Assembly (NCBI RefSeq): GCF_020991005.1
Contig: NZ_JAJLLW010000002.1
Coordinates: 186,001 to 250,000, forward strand
DNA from: Halomonas sp. CUBES01
Lineage (GTDB): Bacteria; Pseudomonadota; Gammaproteobacteria; Pseudomonadales; Halomonadaceae
Direction: 5' to 3'
DNA length: 64,000 nt
The notes beneath the pieces were generated by a model. That model did not search any database, had not been told where the DNA came from, and saw only the letters and a list, made by a program, of their open reading frames with translations. Within the stretch, counting starts at the first letter, position 1, and every line of letters begins with the position of its first letter. Of the stretch, positions 17,771 to 27,300 are shown one piece after another. The position numbers and the translations under genes were made by a program.

Positions 17771-18796
17771 ATGATGGCTGCGTTTCGACGGTTGGGTTTG
17801 CTGGCCTGTGCGTTTTTGGCGGCACCGCTTTCTTTTGCTACGGAGAACACCACCCCACGGGAGATGTGGCACAGCGCCGTGGAGATGCAGTACGCCGAGC
17901 TGAGCGCCGCCTCCGAGCGGCTGGAGACTAGCGCCGCGCGTTTCTGTCAGGGCCCCGACGAAGCACTCAGGCAGCGGCTGGAAGATGACTGGCTGAGCGC
18001 CTATCAGGCCTGGCAGGCGGTGCGCTTTATCCAGTTTGGCCCGGTGGAGCAGAACAGCCGGGGTTGGCAGCTGCAGTTCTGGCCGGACCGCAAGAACCTG
18101 GTGGGCCGCAAGGTGAACGGCTGGCTGAAAGCCCCCGACGCTCCCGATGCCCAGGATATCGCCGGTGACAGCGTAGCGATCCAGGGCTTTCCCGCCCTGG
18201 AGTACCTGCTTTATGACGATGCAATGGACCAGCAGGCCCTTGGCGAGCCGAATGCCTGTGCACTCATGCAGGCCATCACGACCCATCTTGCGGATACCAC
18301 CAGTGCCTTGCATCGCGACTGGCAGGCCTTTGGTGAGCACTATCTTGCGACCGCTGACTACACCGAAACCACCCTGGCAAGCGCCATCCAGACCCTTGAA
18401 CAGCTTGAAGATAAGCGCCTCGGGGAGCCCATGGGCCTTAAAGGCGCCCCCGCCAACGGCTACCTGGCGGAAGCCTGGCGTAGTGGGCAAACGGTTCGTT
18501 TGGTAGAGAGCAGCCTTGAGGGCCTGCGAACCGGCTTCCTGCCCGGCCTTACCGCGCAGCTGCGTGAGGCTGGTGCGCTGCCGCTCGCCGAGGCGTTTCG
18601 TGATCAGCTGGACAAGACGCTCGCTCAGGCCAGCGAACAGTCGTCGGGCTTGGTGTCTGCCCTGGACGACGAAGCGGCGTTTCGCGGCCTGCAGTCGCTC
18701 TACCTCGATATCAGCCAGCTACGCCACCTGCTGGGCAACGAGATAGCCGCTGAACTGGGGCTGGTGCGCGGCTTCAATTCCAGCGACGGGGATTGA
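17771..18796 (+). CDS. Second imelysin-family protein
   Basis: 341 residues with a signal peptide (about 1-24, ending LSFATE) and an imelysin domain. The GxHxxE position reads GFPALEYLLYDD near residue 138, so the usual His is replaced by Pro. The divergence from the first imelysin suggests the two copies are not redundant. AAGGAG precedes two adjacent ATG codons. The stop is three bases before the start of the DUF1513 gene, so the two are translationally close. Confidence 0.85.
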   Translation: MMAAFRRLGLLACAFLAAPLSFATENTTPREMWHSAVEMQYAELSAASERLETSAARFCQGPDEALRQRLEDDWLSAYQAWQAVRFIQFGPVEQNSRGWQLQFWPDRKNLVGRKVNGWLKAPDAPDAQDIAGDSVAIQGFPALEYLLYDDAMDQQALGEPNACALMQAITTHLADTTSALHRDWQAFGEHYLATADYTETTLASAIQTLEQLEDKRLGEPMGLKGAPANGYLAEAWRSGQTVRLVESSLEGLRTGFLPGLTAQLREAGALPLAEAFRDQLDKTLAQASEQSSGLVSALDDEAAFRGLQSLYLDISQLRHLLGNEIAAELGLVRGFNSSDGD

Positions 18797-18799
18797 GCC

Positions 18800-19888
18800 A
18801 TGCAGCGACGCCAGGTACTCAAGGTAGGCTTGGGCAGCATGGCCGTGGCGCTGACCCCGCTGAGCTGGGCGCTGCCCGCTCGTGAGGAAGTGGATTGGCT
18901 GTTTAGCGCGGTGGATGACGCCAGTGGTGGGCATTTCATCGCCGGGGTGGCGCTGGATGGCCAGGCCCGGTTTATGATCGAGGTGCCCGAGCGCTGCCAC
19001 GGCGGCTGCTTGCGGCCGGACTCCCGCCAGGCGGTGCTGTTCGCCCGCCGCCCCGGCACGCGGATGCATGTGATCGACGGCGACAGCCGCCAACTCGCCC
19101 ATACCATCAACGCCGGGGAGGGTTACCACTTCTACGGGCATGGCGTGTTCGATCTGAGTGGGCGATATCTGTATGTCACCGCCAATCGCCTGGCGGATAG
19201 CGCCGGGTTGGTGCGGGTTTACGACGCTGCCAACGGCTACGCCCATGTGCGTGATATGCCGCTGGAGGGCATTGGCCCTCACGAGCTTCGGTTGATGCCG
19301 GATGGTGACACCCTGGTCATTGGCTTGGGCGGCATTCAGACCCACCCCGACTACGGCCGGGTAAAGCTCAACCTGGACACCATGGCGCCGGCGCTGGTGC
19401 TGATGGATCGCCATAGCGGCGAAATCCTGGCCCGCCACGCGCCTTCACACCACCAGCTAAGCTGCCGTCATCTGGACGTGGCCGCGGACGGCACGGTGAT
19501 TGCGGGTTATCAGTTCGAAGGCCCTGAGTGGGAGACCCATCCGCTGATCTGCCGCCTGGATGCCGCCGGACACTTTTCAGAGTTGGCGCTGCCCGATGAG
19601 GTCACCGCCAGCCTGCACCATTACACCGCCAGCGTCGCGTTCAGCCGCGTCTCGACCAATGTTCTGGTGACTGCCCCGCGCGGCAATCGGGTGCTGCTGC
19701 TGGATGCTGAACAAGGCCGTCTGACCACCAGCCTGGAACTGCCCGACGCCGCCGGCGCCCGCTGTGATGGCAACGGCGGCTTTCTGGTCTCCTCCGGCCA
19801 GGGCGGGCTCTACCGGGTAACGCCTGACACGGCAGCGCCTGAACTGCTTGCCAGCCTGGCGATCCGCTGGGATAACCATCTGACCTGA
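18800..19888 (+). CDS. DUF1513 family beta-propeller-like protein, probable Tat substrate
   Basis: 362 residues. The N-terminus MQRRQVLKVGLGSMAVAL has a twin-arginine-like RRxxLK motif followed by a hydrophobic stretch and a cleavage-type ALP, suggesting Tat export. The rest has repeated blade-like segments (DLSGRYLYVTANRL; GIGPHELRLMPDGDTLVI; LDVAADGTVIAGYQ) as in DUF1513 proteins, which resemble propellers. The gene closes the imelysin - di-haem - imelysin - DUF1513 operon, a recurrent proteobacterial arrangement linked to iron. The molecular role is not established. Confidence 0.84.
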   Translation: MQRRQVLKVGLGSMAVALTPLSWALPAREEVDWLFSAVDDASGGHFIAGVALDGQARFMIEVPERCHGGCLRPDSRQAVLFARRPGTRMHVIDGDSRQLAHTINAGEGYHFYGHGVFDLSGRYLYVTANRLADSAGLVRVYDAANGYAHVRDMPLEGIGPHELRLMPDGDTLVIGLGGIQTHPDYGRVKLNLDTMAPALVLMDRHSGEILARHAPSHHQLSCRHLDVAADGTVIAGYQFEGPEWETHPLICRLDAAGHFSELALPDEVTASLHHYTASVAFSRVSTNVLVTAPRGNRVLLLDAEQGRLTTSLELPDAAGARCDGNGGFLVSSGQGGLYRVTPDTAAPELLASLAIRWDNHLT

Positions 19889-19903
19889 TCAGCGCTGACC
19901 TGT

Positions 19904-20707
19904 TTAGCGCTGACCTAGGTAGCGCACGCCTTGCATGGCGATCGTCGATAGCAGGAAAAATCCAGCGGCCAGGGTGACAATGGTCGGGCCGGTCGGGGTG
20001 TCGAAGAGGTAAGCCGCTTTAAGCCCCGAGGTGACTGCCAATGCCGCAATGCCCGCCGCCACCAGCGCCATCATTTCAGGGGTTCGGCAGAAGGGCCGTG
20101 CCGTTGCGGCGGGAATGATCAGCAACGCGGCAATCAGCAATACCCCGACGACCTTGAGGGCGACCGCCACCACCACCGCCAGGGACAGCGTGAGCACCAA
20201 TTGCTCCCGGCGGGGCTGAATGCCGCTGGCATGTGCTAGCTCATCGCTAAGCGTGGCGGTCAGCAGTGCCGACCAGCGCCAGAAGAGTAACGTCAGCACC
20301 AGCAGGGTACCGCCACCAATGACCCACAGGTCATTTTTGCCAACGGCCAGAATATCACCGAACAAATAGGCGCTGAGGTCGATACGAACGCCTGAGATAA
20401 ATGAGACCGCGACCAAGCCTATCGCCAAGGCCGAGTGGGCCATGACCCCCAGCAGGGTATCCATGGCGTAGCCGCGTCCGCTGAGTAATGTGACGCAGCT
20501 CGCCATGGTGAGGGCGACCATTAATACCCCTGCAAACATGGATAGGTTGAACACCAACGCCAACGCAACGCCAAGAATGGCGGCGTGAGCCGTGGCATCA
20601 CCGAAATAAGCCATGCGACGCCAGACCACAAAGCAACCGAGGGGCGCGGCGGCAAGGGCAACGAAAAGGCCCGCCAGGGTCGCGCGCCACATGAAATCAT
20701 CCAGCAT
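19904..20707 (-). CDS. znuB: Zinc ABC transporter permease ZnuB
   Basis: 267 residues with about eight hydrophobic helices and the ABC-3 family pattern: GCFVVWRRMAYFGDATAHAAILGVAL near the start, and VVGVLLIAALLIIPAATAR in the later half. It forms the inner-membrane channel for zinc. The start overlaps the end of znuC by 11 bases, so the two are translationally coupled. Zinc rather than manganese is supported by the His-rich binding protein and the Zur-type operator upstream. Confidence 0.92.
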   Translation of the reverse strand: MLDDFMWRATLAGLFVALAAAPLGCFVVWRRMAYFGDATAHAAILGVALALVFNLSMFAGVLMVALTMASCVTLLSGRGYAMDTLLGVMAHSALAIGLVAVSFISGVRIDLSAYLFGDILAVGKNDLWVIGGGTLLVLTLLFWRWSALLTATLSDELAHASGIQPRREQLVLTLSLAVVVAVALKVVGVLLIAALLIIPAATARPFCRTPEMMALVAAGIAALAVTSGLKAAYLFDTPTGPTIVTLAAGFFLLSTIAMQGVRYLGQR

Positions 20708-21437
20708 GGGCGGCCTCCTCGTGGTGGTGGCGATACAGGGCTAACATTTGGGCTGTCTGCTCGCCGAATAACGCCTGATAGTCTGGGGAGGAGGCAACCC
20801 GCTCGGGTTTGCCCTCGCAGCAGATCCGGCCGTTCAGGCACAGCACATGATCGGCGGTGCGCATCACCACATGCAGGTCATGGCTAACCATCAAGATCGC
20901 GCAGCGATAGGACTGGCGTACCTCTTCTATCTTCTGGTAGAAGTCAGCGATGCCCCGATGGTCAAGCCCCTGCGTGGCTTCGTCGAGAATCAGGATATCG
21001 GGCCTGTTGATGAGCGCACGGGCCAGCAACACCCGTTGCAGTTGCCCGCCGGACAGCTGGCTCATCGCCGCATTGTGTAATGTCTCGACGCCCGCGTTCG
21101 ATAACGCTTGATGCACATTGTCACGGCGATGGCGGCGGGGCAGGTTCATGAAACGCGAGACGGTGATGGGTAGCGTTGGGTCCAGGTGCAGCCGCTGGGG
21201 CACGTAGCCGATGCGCAGGTCCGCGTCGATTTCCACACGGCCTGACGTTGGCTTGATGGCGCCCACCAACGCTTTGACCAGCGTGGATTTTCCCGACCCG
21301 TTGGGGCCGATCAGCGTGACGATCTCTTCACGGTGCAGCGCCAGGTGGATATCTTCAAGGATCGGTTTTCCCCCGATGCGCACGTTGAGCTGGCAGGCAC
21401 GCAAAAGGGGAGCGCTAGGGGTAATAGGTTGAGGCAT
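20697..21437 (-). CDS. znuC: Zinc ABC transporter ATP-binding protein ZnuC
   Basis: 246 residues. Walker A GPNGSGKST near residue 44, the ABC signature LSGGQLQRV, Walker B ILILDEA and the switch His in MVSHDLH are all intact. The C-terminus is His-rich (RHHHEEAAHAG), common in zinc ATPases. It heads the znuCB operon, divergent from znuA across a Zur-like palindrome. No strong Shine-Dalgarno is visible before the ATG. Confidence 0.93.
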   Translation of the reverse strand: MPQPITPSAPLLRACQLNVRIGGKPILEDIHLALHREEIVTLIGPNGSGKSTLVKALVGAIKPTSGRVEIDADLRIGYVPQRLHLDPTLPITVSRFMNLPRRHRRDNVHQALSNAGVETLHNAAMSQLSGGQLQRVLLARALINRPDILILDEATQGLDHRGIADFYQKIEEVRQSYRCAILMVSHDLHVVMRTADHVLCLNGRICCEGKPERVASSPDYQALFGEQTAQMLALYRHHHEEAAHAG

Positions 21438-21470
21438 CGGCAGGCAAACTCTGGCTTACGCATTTATTGT

Positions 21471-21484
21471 TATGTTATAACATA
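21471..21484. promoter_or_regulatory. Zur operator candidate between znuC and znuA
   Basis: A perfect 14-base palindrome TATGTTATAACATA with AT-rich flanks, centred in the 140-base divergent promoter region. It matches the core of the known gammaproteobacterial Zur box (GTTATAAC core). One site could repress both znuCB and znuA when zinc is sufficient. Confidence 0.85.
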
Positions 21485-21577
21485 TTTGGCAAGGGGCGCC
21501 TAGCGTTAAGCGTGGACGAAAGCGCCTGCCCAGAGGACGACGCTTATTTACCTGCTGTAGATCATTAGGAGAGAGCA

Positions 21578-22573
<996 letters not shown>

Positions 22574-22594
22574 CTGGCTGGAAAGGCTGGCGCG

Positions 22595-23362
22595 TCACTG
22601 CGCCACGGCGATATTGTGCTCCCCGTTCGGGTGCTTCATGACCTGCATGGGGAGCCCGTAAATCGCTTCCAGGGTGCTGTCGCACATCATGTCATTGGGG
22701 GAGCCGCAGGCCAGTAGGCGGCCGCTGTGAAGCGCCATCAGTTCATCGCAGTAGCGCGAGGCCATGTTGATATCGTGCAGCACGATAATCACCCCGAGGT
22801 TTAGCTCATCGCACAGCTTGCGAATCAGCGCCAGGACTTCGATCTGGTGGGCGATATCCAGCGCCGCGAGCGGTTCATCCAGCAGCAGAAAACGGCTGCC
22901 TTGCGCCAGTAGCATCGCCAGCCAGACCCGCTGGCGCTCGCCGCCAGAGAGTGTATCGACCAGGCGGTCGGCGAAGTCCTCGGTGTGGGTGAGGGCAATG
23001 GCGCGATCAATGGCGTCCTTGTCTTTCTGAGTGTGGCGCCCCAGCAGGCCGTGCCAAGGGTAGCGGCCAAAGGCCACCAGCTCGCGCCCGGTAAGACTCT
23101 CAGCGCTGGGCAGGTGTTGAGGTAAATACGCGACTTGGCGAGCGAACTCGCGGTTGCCCCAATCACTCAGCGGGCGCTGGTCAAAGTAGATCTCTCCCTG
23201 GCTGGTAGGCTGCTGCTGGGCCATGAGCTTTATCAAGGTCGACTTGCCCGAGCCATTATGGCCGATCAGGCCGTAAATCTTGCCTTCCTGAAAGCTATGT
23301 TCAATGGGCGTTAGAATCGGCTTGCCATTGATTTCGAAGGTGGCACCTTTGACCTCGAACAT
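22595..23362 (-). CDS. Iron-siderophore ABC transporter ATP-binding protein (FhuC-like)
   Basis: 255 residues with Walker A GHNGSGKST near residue 36, signature LSGGERQRV, Walker B FLLLDEP and switch VLHDINMAS. YLPQHLPSAESLTGRELVAFGRYPWHGLLGR matches the FhuC branch for hydroxamate siderophores (FecE/FepC relatives). AGGAG precedes the ATG and a Fur-like site lies upstream. No FhuB permease is adjacent. The nearest binding-protein gene is about 2 kb upstream, with an unrelated nuclease-like gene in between. It could power uptake of the siderophore made by this locus, with a permease encoded elsewhere. Confidence 0.88.
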   Translation of the reverse strand: MFEVKGATFEINGKPILTPIEHSFQEGKIYGLIGHNGSGKSTLIKLMAQQQPTSQGEIYFDQRPLSDWGNREFARQVAYLPQHLPSAESLTGRELVAFGRYPWHGLLGRHTQKDKDAIDRAIALTHTEDFADRLVDTLSGGERQRVWLAMLLAQGSRFLLLDEPLAALDIAHQIEVLALIRKLCDELNLGVIIVLHDINMASRYCDELMALHSGRLLACGSPNDMMCDSTLEAIYGLPMQVMKHPNGEHNIAVAQ

Positions 23363-23407
23363 GAATCACTCCTAGCGATGCGTTAATGACCATGGCTCCA
23401 TTCTAGT

Positions 23408-23426
23408 GCTAATAGTTCTCATTTTT
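23408..23426. promoter_or_regulatory. Fur-box candidate upstream of the FhuC-like gene
   Basis: GCTAATAGTTCTCATTTTT resembles the 19-base Fur consensus (GATAATGATAATCATTATC) at the outer TAAT and TCATT parts. It lies about 45 bases before the ATG in an AT-rich patch, where a promoter is expected. Match by eye only. Confidence 0.5.
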
Positions 23427-23640
23427 AACAAAGAAATGGAAAAAAATCACGCGGGCGTGACTGCGCTCTGCCCAAGCGCGCTATCGGTTGGCTATGTCGC
23501 TCGGGGTGGGCTGCAAGCAGGCTATGCCTCGAGTGTTATTACCCTGAGTAGAGTAACTGGTGTGTCTTGCTGGGCGCTTGGTAGTTTCACTATAAATCGC
23601 TATCCATGAAGCGCCGGTGACAGTGGCTATTAGCCGCTGG

Positions 23641-25206
23641 CTACGCCAAGGTCTCCACGTCAAACGCCACAATTTGGCGCTGGGCGCTTGAAAACTCCAC
23701 ACCGATCAGGTGTATGGGTTTGCCAGAGGCGTGGTGTTTATCGGCATAGCCTTTGTGTTTGATTTGCGCCAGGGCGGTGCCTTCTGGCAGTTGCTCGACC
23801 ACCTTGAACTCGAACAGGTATATATGGCCACCAAAGTCCACGCTCATATCTACCTTGCCGTGGTGGCTGGCATCTTCCACGGTTACGTCAAGCCCCAAGG
23901 CAGCGAAGTGGCTGTAGAAGACGCTGGCGTAATGGCCTTCATATTTGGCAATGGGATTGTTGCGGTACCAATCGTGGGGGAGACCGGCGTAAAGCGCTTT
24001 GAGGTGAACTTCTAACCCGGAAAGGTCGTGCTGGCTTAAATGCCGAAACAGCGTTCGGCGCTCACGAGGGGCGTTCTCGACCCCCAACGATGGCAACAGT
24101 GCATGGTTGAGACTGGTTTCGACTTCGCGGTTAGGAAAGCCCAGTGTGTACTGTCGATAACCTACAAGGGGCTCTTCTACCTGCTGAATGGTCAGGTAGC
24201 CGGTTTGAAACAGCAGGCCTTCTGTGCTGATCTGGTCAACATCAAACTGGCTGAGCAGCTCGTACTCGGTTTCCCAATGATCCAGCGAGGGGGTAAACAC
24301 CCCGCGCTGCTTGAGGATGTCGACCAAAAACGTCGGGGTCGCAGACTCAAACCAATAAGGGCCGAATTCGCGTTTCTGAAACAGTAGCAGCACGTCAAAT
24401 GGGTTGTAGACAGAGGCTATCTCGCTGCTACCCCAGCGGTAGCCGTTATACCATTGGCGAATTGCTTCACGATCAAGGCCGGGGAGTTCCGAGGTAAACA
24501 CCGTATCGATGTCCTCGTCGGTATAGCCGCAAATCGTACTGAAGGGGGCATCCAGGGTGATATCGTTGAGGTTGTTCAATCCCGAGAAAAGGCTGACCTT
24601 GCTGAACTTGGAAACACCGGTCAGCAGCACAAAGTGCAGGTGTGGGTCGGCATCTTTAATAACGCTGTAGAGGTTCTTCAAACCTTCGCGCAGTTCTCGG
24701 GCCTGCTCCGGTACGAGGATGTTATCCAGAATCGGTTTATCATACTCGTCAATGAGCACAACTATCCGCTGGCCGTACTGCTGGTGGGCGGCGCGGATGA
24801 GGGCGGAAAATTCGCCGGGTATGTCGGTTTTATGGTGCTGGGTAATGCCGAGTTGCTCGCGTTGAACCCTTAGCTGCTCACGGATACGCTCGTCCAGCCC
24901 TTCACGGCTCTGCATCACGCCATCGGCGAAGCTAATACGAATTACCGGGTAGCGCTGCTGCCAGTCCCACTTATCGTGGATATACAGCCCTTCGAACAGC
25001 GCCTGGCGACCTTCAAACAGGCAACGCAGGGTGTCCAGCAACAGGCTTTTACCAAAGCGGCGCGGTCGCGAGAGGAAGTAGTATTTGTTCTGGTTAATCA
25101 GGCGCTCGATATGCGGGGTTTTATCGACGTAGTAATAGTTGCCCTCGCGGATATCCGAGAACGTCTGAATCCCGATGGGGAGCTTACGGCGGTGGGCATC
25201 CGTCAC
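23641..25206 (-). CDS. AAA-ATPase-like / PD-(D/E)XK nuclease family protein
   Basis: About 521 residues. The N-terminal part (LPIGIQTFSDIREGNYYYVDKT, then SRPRRFGKSLLLDTL as a P-loop near residue 45, and VVLIDEYDKPI as Walker B) is the AAA-ATPase-like family (PF09820). The C-terminal part has a PD-(D/E)XK nuclease core, D-M-S-V-D-F-GGHIYLFEFKV. These common multicopy bacterial proteins have no settled function; defence or mobile roles are suspected. I chose the GTG at 25206, which has GGAG eight bases upstream. A frameshifted fragment of the same 3' end lies at 62.8-62.9 kb, so the family occurs at both ends of the siderophore island. Confidence 0.85.
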   Translation of the reverse strand: MTDAHRRKLPIGIQTFSDIREGNYYYVDKTPHIERLINQNKYYFLSRPRRFGKSLLLDTLRCLFEGRQALFEGLYIHDKWDWQQRYPVIRISFADGVMQSREGLDERIREQLRVQREQLGITQHHKTDIPGEFSALIRAAHQQYGQRIVVLIDEYDKPILDNILVPEQARELREGLKNLYSVIKDADPHLHFVLLTGVSKFSKVSLFSGLNNLNDITLDAPFSTICGYTDEDIDTVFTSELPGLDREAIRQWYNGYRWGSSEIASVYNPFDVLLLFQKREFGPYWFESATPTFLVDILKQRGVFTPSLDHWETEYELLSQFDVDQISTEGLLFQTGYLTIQQVEEPLVGYRQYTLGFPNREVETSLNHALLPSLGVENAPRERRTLFRHLSQHDLSGLEVHLKALYAGLPHDWYRNNPIAKYEGHYASVFYSHFAALGLDVTVEDASHHGKVDMSVDFGGHIYLFEFKVVEQLPEGTALAQIKHKGYADKHHASGKPIHLIGVEFSSAQRQIVAFDVETLA

Positions 25207-25335
25207 GGTAGGTCTCCAGAGCAAAGCAGCAATATGGTCAATAGTCTAGCATGGCTAGGGTTTGCGCTGCCGAGCGACGAGACTGTCAGCGGAGGACGTC
25301 ATCATGCGAAAGCCTATACACCTTACTAGTGATGA

Positions 25336-26307
25336 TCACCGACTTGTATCTGCATAAGCACTATCGATGTTTTCGGTTTCAGTCAGGCGGCTAACAAGAT
25401 TGTCGCCAAAACGCCGGGCGGCAGGTAAGCCTCCCCAGGACCAATAATTGACGGGGATAATCGTATAGCGTCCCTGTTTCACGGCTGGCAAATGTCGCCA
25501 CTGGCCATCCGAGAGGAGTTGTCTCACACCGCCGTCCGGACCATAGGGGCTATCCAGAAACACCAATTTGGCATCAATATCAAACAGAGATGTCGCGCCG
25601 ACGGTGGTCATTCCCCATCGGCCTAGATCTCCCTGCCAGGCGTTCTCGAGGCCAAGGCGATTTAACATCATGCCTTCAACGCTTCCTTCGCCGTACACAC
25701 GGGCGTGACGCTCATCCATCAGGCGTACCACTAACAAAGGCGAGTCGATATCCGTAAGCGCTTGCTTGAGAGATGTGAAGTGGCGGCTGGCTTGTTCGAT
25801 ATAGTGTTCTGCCGCGTCAGGCTCTTCCACCAAATCGCCAAGCTGACGTGTCATCTCCTTGATCGTTTCCCAGTCGTTATTGGGGCCATCAGCATCGGCG
25901 TACTTGTAAAGTGGGTACTCCATTACATCAGCAATTTTCCTGAGCCGTGGGAGTAAGCTGACATGAGCAGGCGGTGAAATCAGAATATGCTGTGGTGGGT
26001 CGCTTGCAAGCAACTCAAGGTTAGGGAGGTGGCGATAGCCGAGGTTGGTGGCATGGGGGAGAACCCCCTCTTGCCGTGAGTATGTTTCGTATCCTTCAAG
26101 GCCCGACAGGAACTTAGGCGGGTGGCCAATCGCATTGAGGGTCTCTGCGATGGCGAAATCAAACGTTGCCAAGGGCGCTATGTGGTTTTCATCGCTGGCC
26201 GTTGATGCGTTACTCATTAAGAAACTGATGAGCAACGCGATCAATAAGGCCATGCTTTTATGACGTACAGAGCGATCTAACGTCTTTTTTTGATATGCCA
26301 AAATCAT
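25336..26307 (-). CDS. Iron-siderophore ABC transporter substrate-binding protein (FhuD-like)
   Basis: About 323 residues with a basic N-region and hydrophobic signal core (ALLIALLISFLMSNAS), then a FhuD/FecB-type binding fold. Recognisable parts are FAIAETLNAIGHPPKFL, LPNLELLASDPPQHILI, LLVVRLMDERHARVYGEGS, and GRWGMTTVGATSLFDID. It should bind a ferric siderophore in the periplasm. The 5' end runs into the tail of a decayed TonB receptor; 26307 is the start giving a charged signal peptide, with 26253 as the alternative. It is a paralogue of the 54.5 kb binding protein, sharing R-V-Y-G-E, NAW and RWG motifs at the same places. Confidence 0.82.
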   Translation of the reverse strand: MILAYQKKTLDRSVRHKSMALLIALLISFLMSNASTASDENHIAPLATFDFAIAETLNAIGHPPKFLSGLEGYETYSRQEGVLPHATNLGYRHLPNLELLASDPPQHILISPPAHVSLLPRLRKIADVMEYPLYKYADADGPNNDWETIKEMTRQLGDLVEEPDAAEHYIEQASRHFTSLKQALTDIDSPLLVVRLMDERHARVYGEGSVEGMMLNRLGLENAWQGDLGRWGMTTVGATSLFDIDAKLVFLDSPYGPDGGVRQLLSDGQWRHLPAVKQGRYTIIPVNYWSWGGLPAARRFGDNLVSRLTETENIDSAYADTSR

Positions 26308-26319
26308 GCCTGTGTTTTG

Positions 26320-26544
26320 CGGATAAAGAAGTGCCATCGTCACCACGGATAGAGCGTATACCAACACCCAGTTTCAGCCTGGGTAGACCGACATCACTGA
26401 GGCGATAGTCACCCCATGGCGAGAGCTGGTTTAAGTGGCTTGTGTAAGCATAGGCTGTAACGAGATTGACGTTGAGGATGACGTTTGCCTTGTTCGGCAT
26501 CCCAGGAACGCGAGCCTCCGCTTGCAAGAAGTGAGGTGATTCAC
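26320..26544 (-). pseudogene. Collapsed TonB-dependent siderophore receptor (start and C-terminal fragment only)
   Basis: Reading leftwards, GGAG and a GTG start at 26544 give MNHLTSCKRRLAFLG, a signal-peptide-like start. Promoter and start resemble those of the intact receptor at 57.8 kb, where the same GGAGA-N2-ATTCGTGAA arrangement occurs. Within about 50 bases the reading frame changes and a late-barrel fragment appears: TAYAYTSHLNQLSPWGDYRL, then LPRLKLGVGIRS and GDDG, the typical C-terminal barrel pattern of FhuE/FpvA-type receptors. The plug and most of the barrel are missing. So a receptor gene has lost most of its length by internal deletion, leaving a non-functional remnant upstream of the FhuD-like gene. 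Confidence 0.75.
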
Positions 26545-26582
26545 GAATAATCTCCAAACATTAACATGTCTTTTTATGCGAA

Positions 26583-26606
26583 TATTAATTATTTTTGTTT
26601 GTATTA
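26583..26606 (-). promoter_or_regulatory. Fur-regulated promoter remnant of the collapsed receptor
   Basis: The AT-rich stretch here (plus strand ATTAATTATTTTTGTTTGTA, then TTATG) aligns with the Fur-box region of the intact receptor (57866-57890). Both share the TTTGTATTATG end and the spacing to the GTG start. The Fur-like core is less perfect than in the intact copy. Confidence 0.5.
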
Positions 26607-26728
26607 TGGATAGTATCAAGGCGAAGTCAATATCGCGTGAGCCTGGAGAAGAAAGGCTATGCTGCGGAGACTTCTTGTTTATTGGGTGATAAGAGGGGAG
26701 AACGTCGGCTGTCGTCGTCCTATCCATT

Positions 26729-26755
26729 AAAAAGCCCCGCATATGAAAGCGGGGC
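26729..26755 (-). terminator. Rho-independent terminator at the end of the older receptor remnant
   Basis: Stem GCCCCGC / GCGGGGC with an ATATGAAA loop, followed on the minus strand by five T. It separates the two receptor remnants and would have ended transcription of the upstream (27.3-26.8 kb) one. Confidence 0.75.
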
Positions 26756-26759
26756 GAAA

Positions 26760-27300
26760 GCGCACTGGCATTGAATTCCTCGCGGTCGATATCCAGACCA
26801 CAATCCAGGATGACGGTATCGCAGATGGCCGATGAAATCAGCGTCTCGAGCCCGCTGAGGGGGTGTTCTGCTTGGAGGTGGTTAAGTAATAGTTGCCATC
26901 ATCATCCGGGTAGGGGAATGGATGGGAGCTTGATTCCTCTTCACGATGATAGGCTTGAAGGTACAGGTCCTGCCCAAAGAAATCCGCATGATGGTAGTTG
27001 GCGTTGAGCATGCGGCGGTCGGTTTTCGGCTCCCGGTCGGCCGAGAAACCATCATGGATTTCAGCCTCTCGCAAGTTGGGCGTCGACGAGGTCAGATTGG
27101 GAAAATAGACCCCTTTATCGTCTTCATAGCCGGATTCATACAGCTAGGCCTTGAGGTCAAGCGTCTGGTTTTCGGTTAGTTGGAAGCTCAGGTTACCGAG
27201 AATATCGTGGGAGCGGTTACCCTGAAAATCAGGGAAGATGTCATCTGTGGGTAGGCATCGCTGTTGAGCATTTCATAGAGATGGTGGTTGGGGGCTACTG
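26760..27300 (-). pseudogene. Decayed TonB-dependent siderophore receptor (IutA/PvuA-like fragment)
   Basis: The minus strand encodes receptor-like protein in broken frames. A piece reads NHHLYEMLNSDAYP, then in another frame DDIFPDFQGNRSHDILGNL and FQLTENQTLDLKA. An in-frame TAG (27144-27146) follows, then LYESGYEDDKGVYFPNL, ANYHHADFFGQDLYLQAYHRE and HPFPYPDDDGNYY, and after a further shift LDIDREEFNASA. The order and motifs (DFQGNR, HAD.FGQ.L..Q.Y.R, FPFP, the D-x-D-R-E-x-F loop) are those of aerobactin/vibrioferrin-type receptors. At least two frameshifts and one stop make it non-functional, and its 5' and 3' parts are missing. The family assignment is from memory of motifs. Confidence 0.72.

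Noticed and set aside
23481-23702. Small reverse frame between the FhuC-like and nuclease-like genes
   Set aside because: No motif or ribosome-binding site, and it overlaps the end of the nuclease-like gene.
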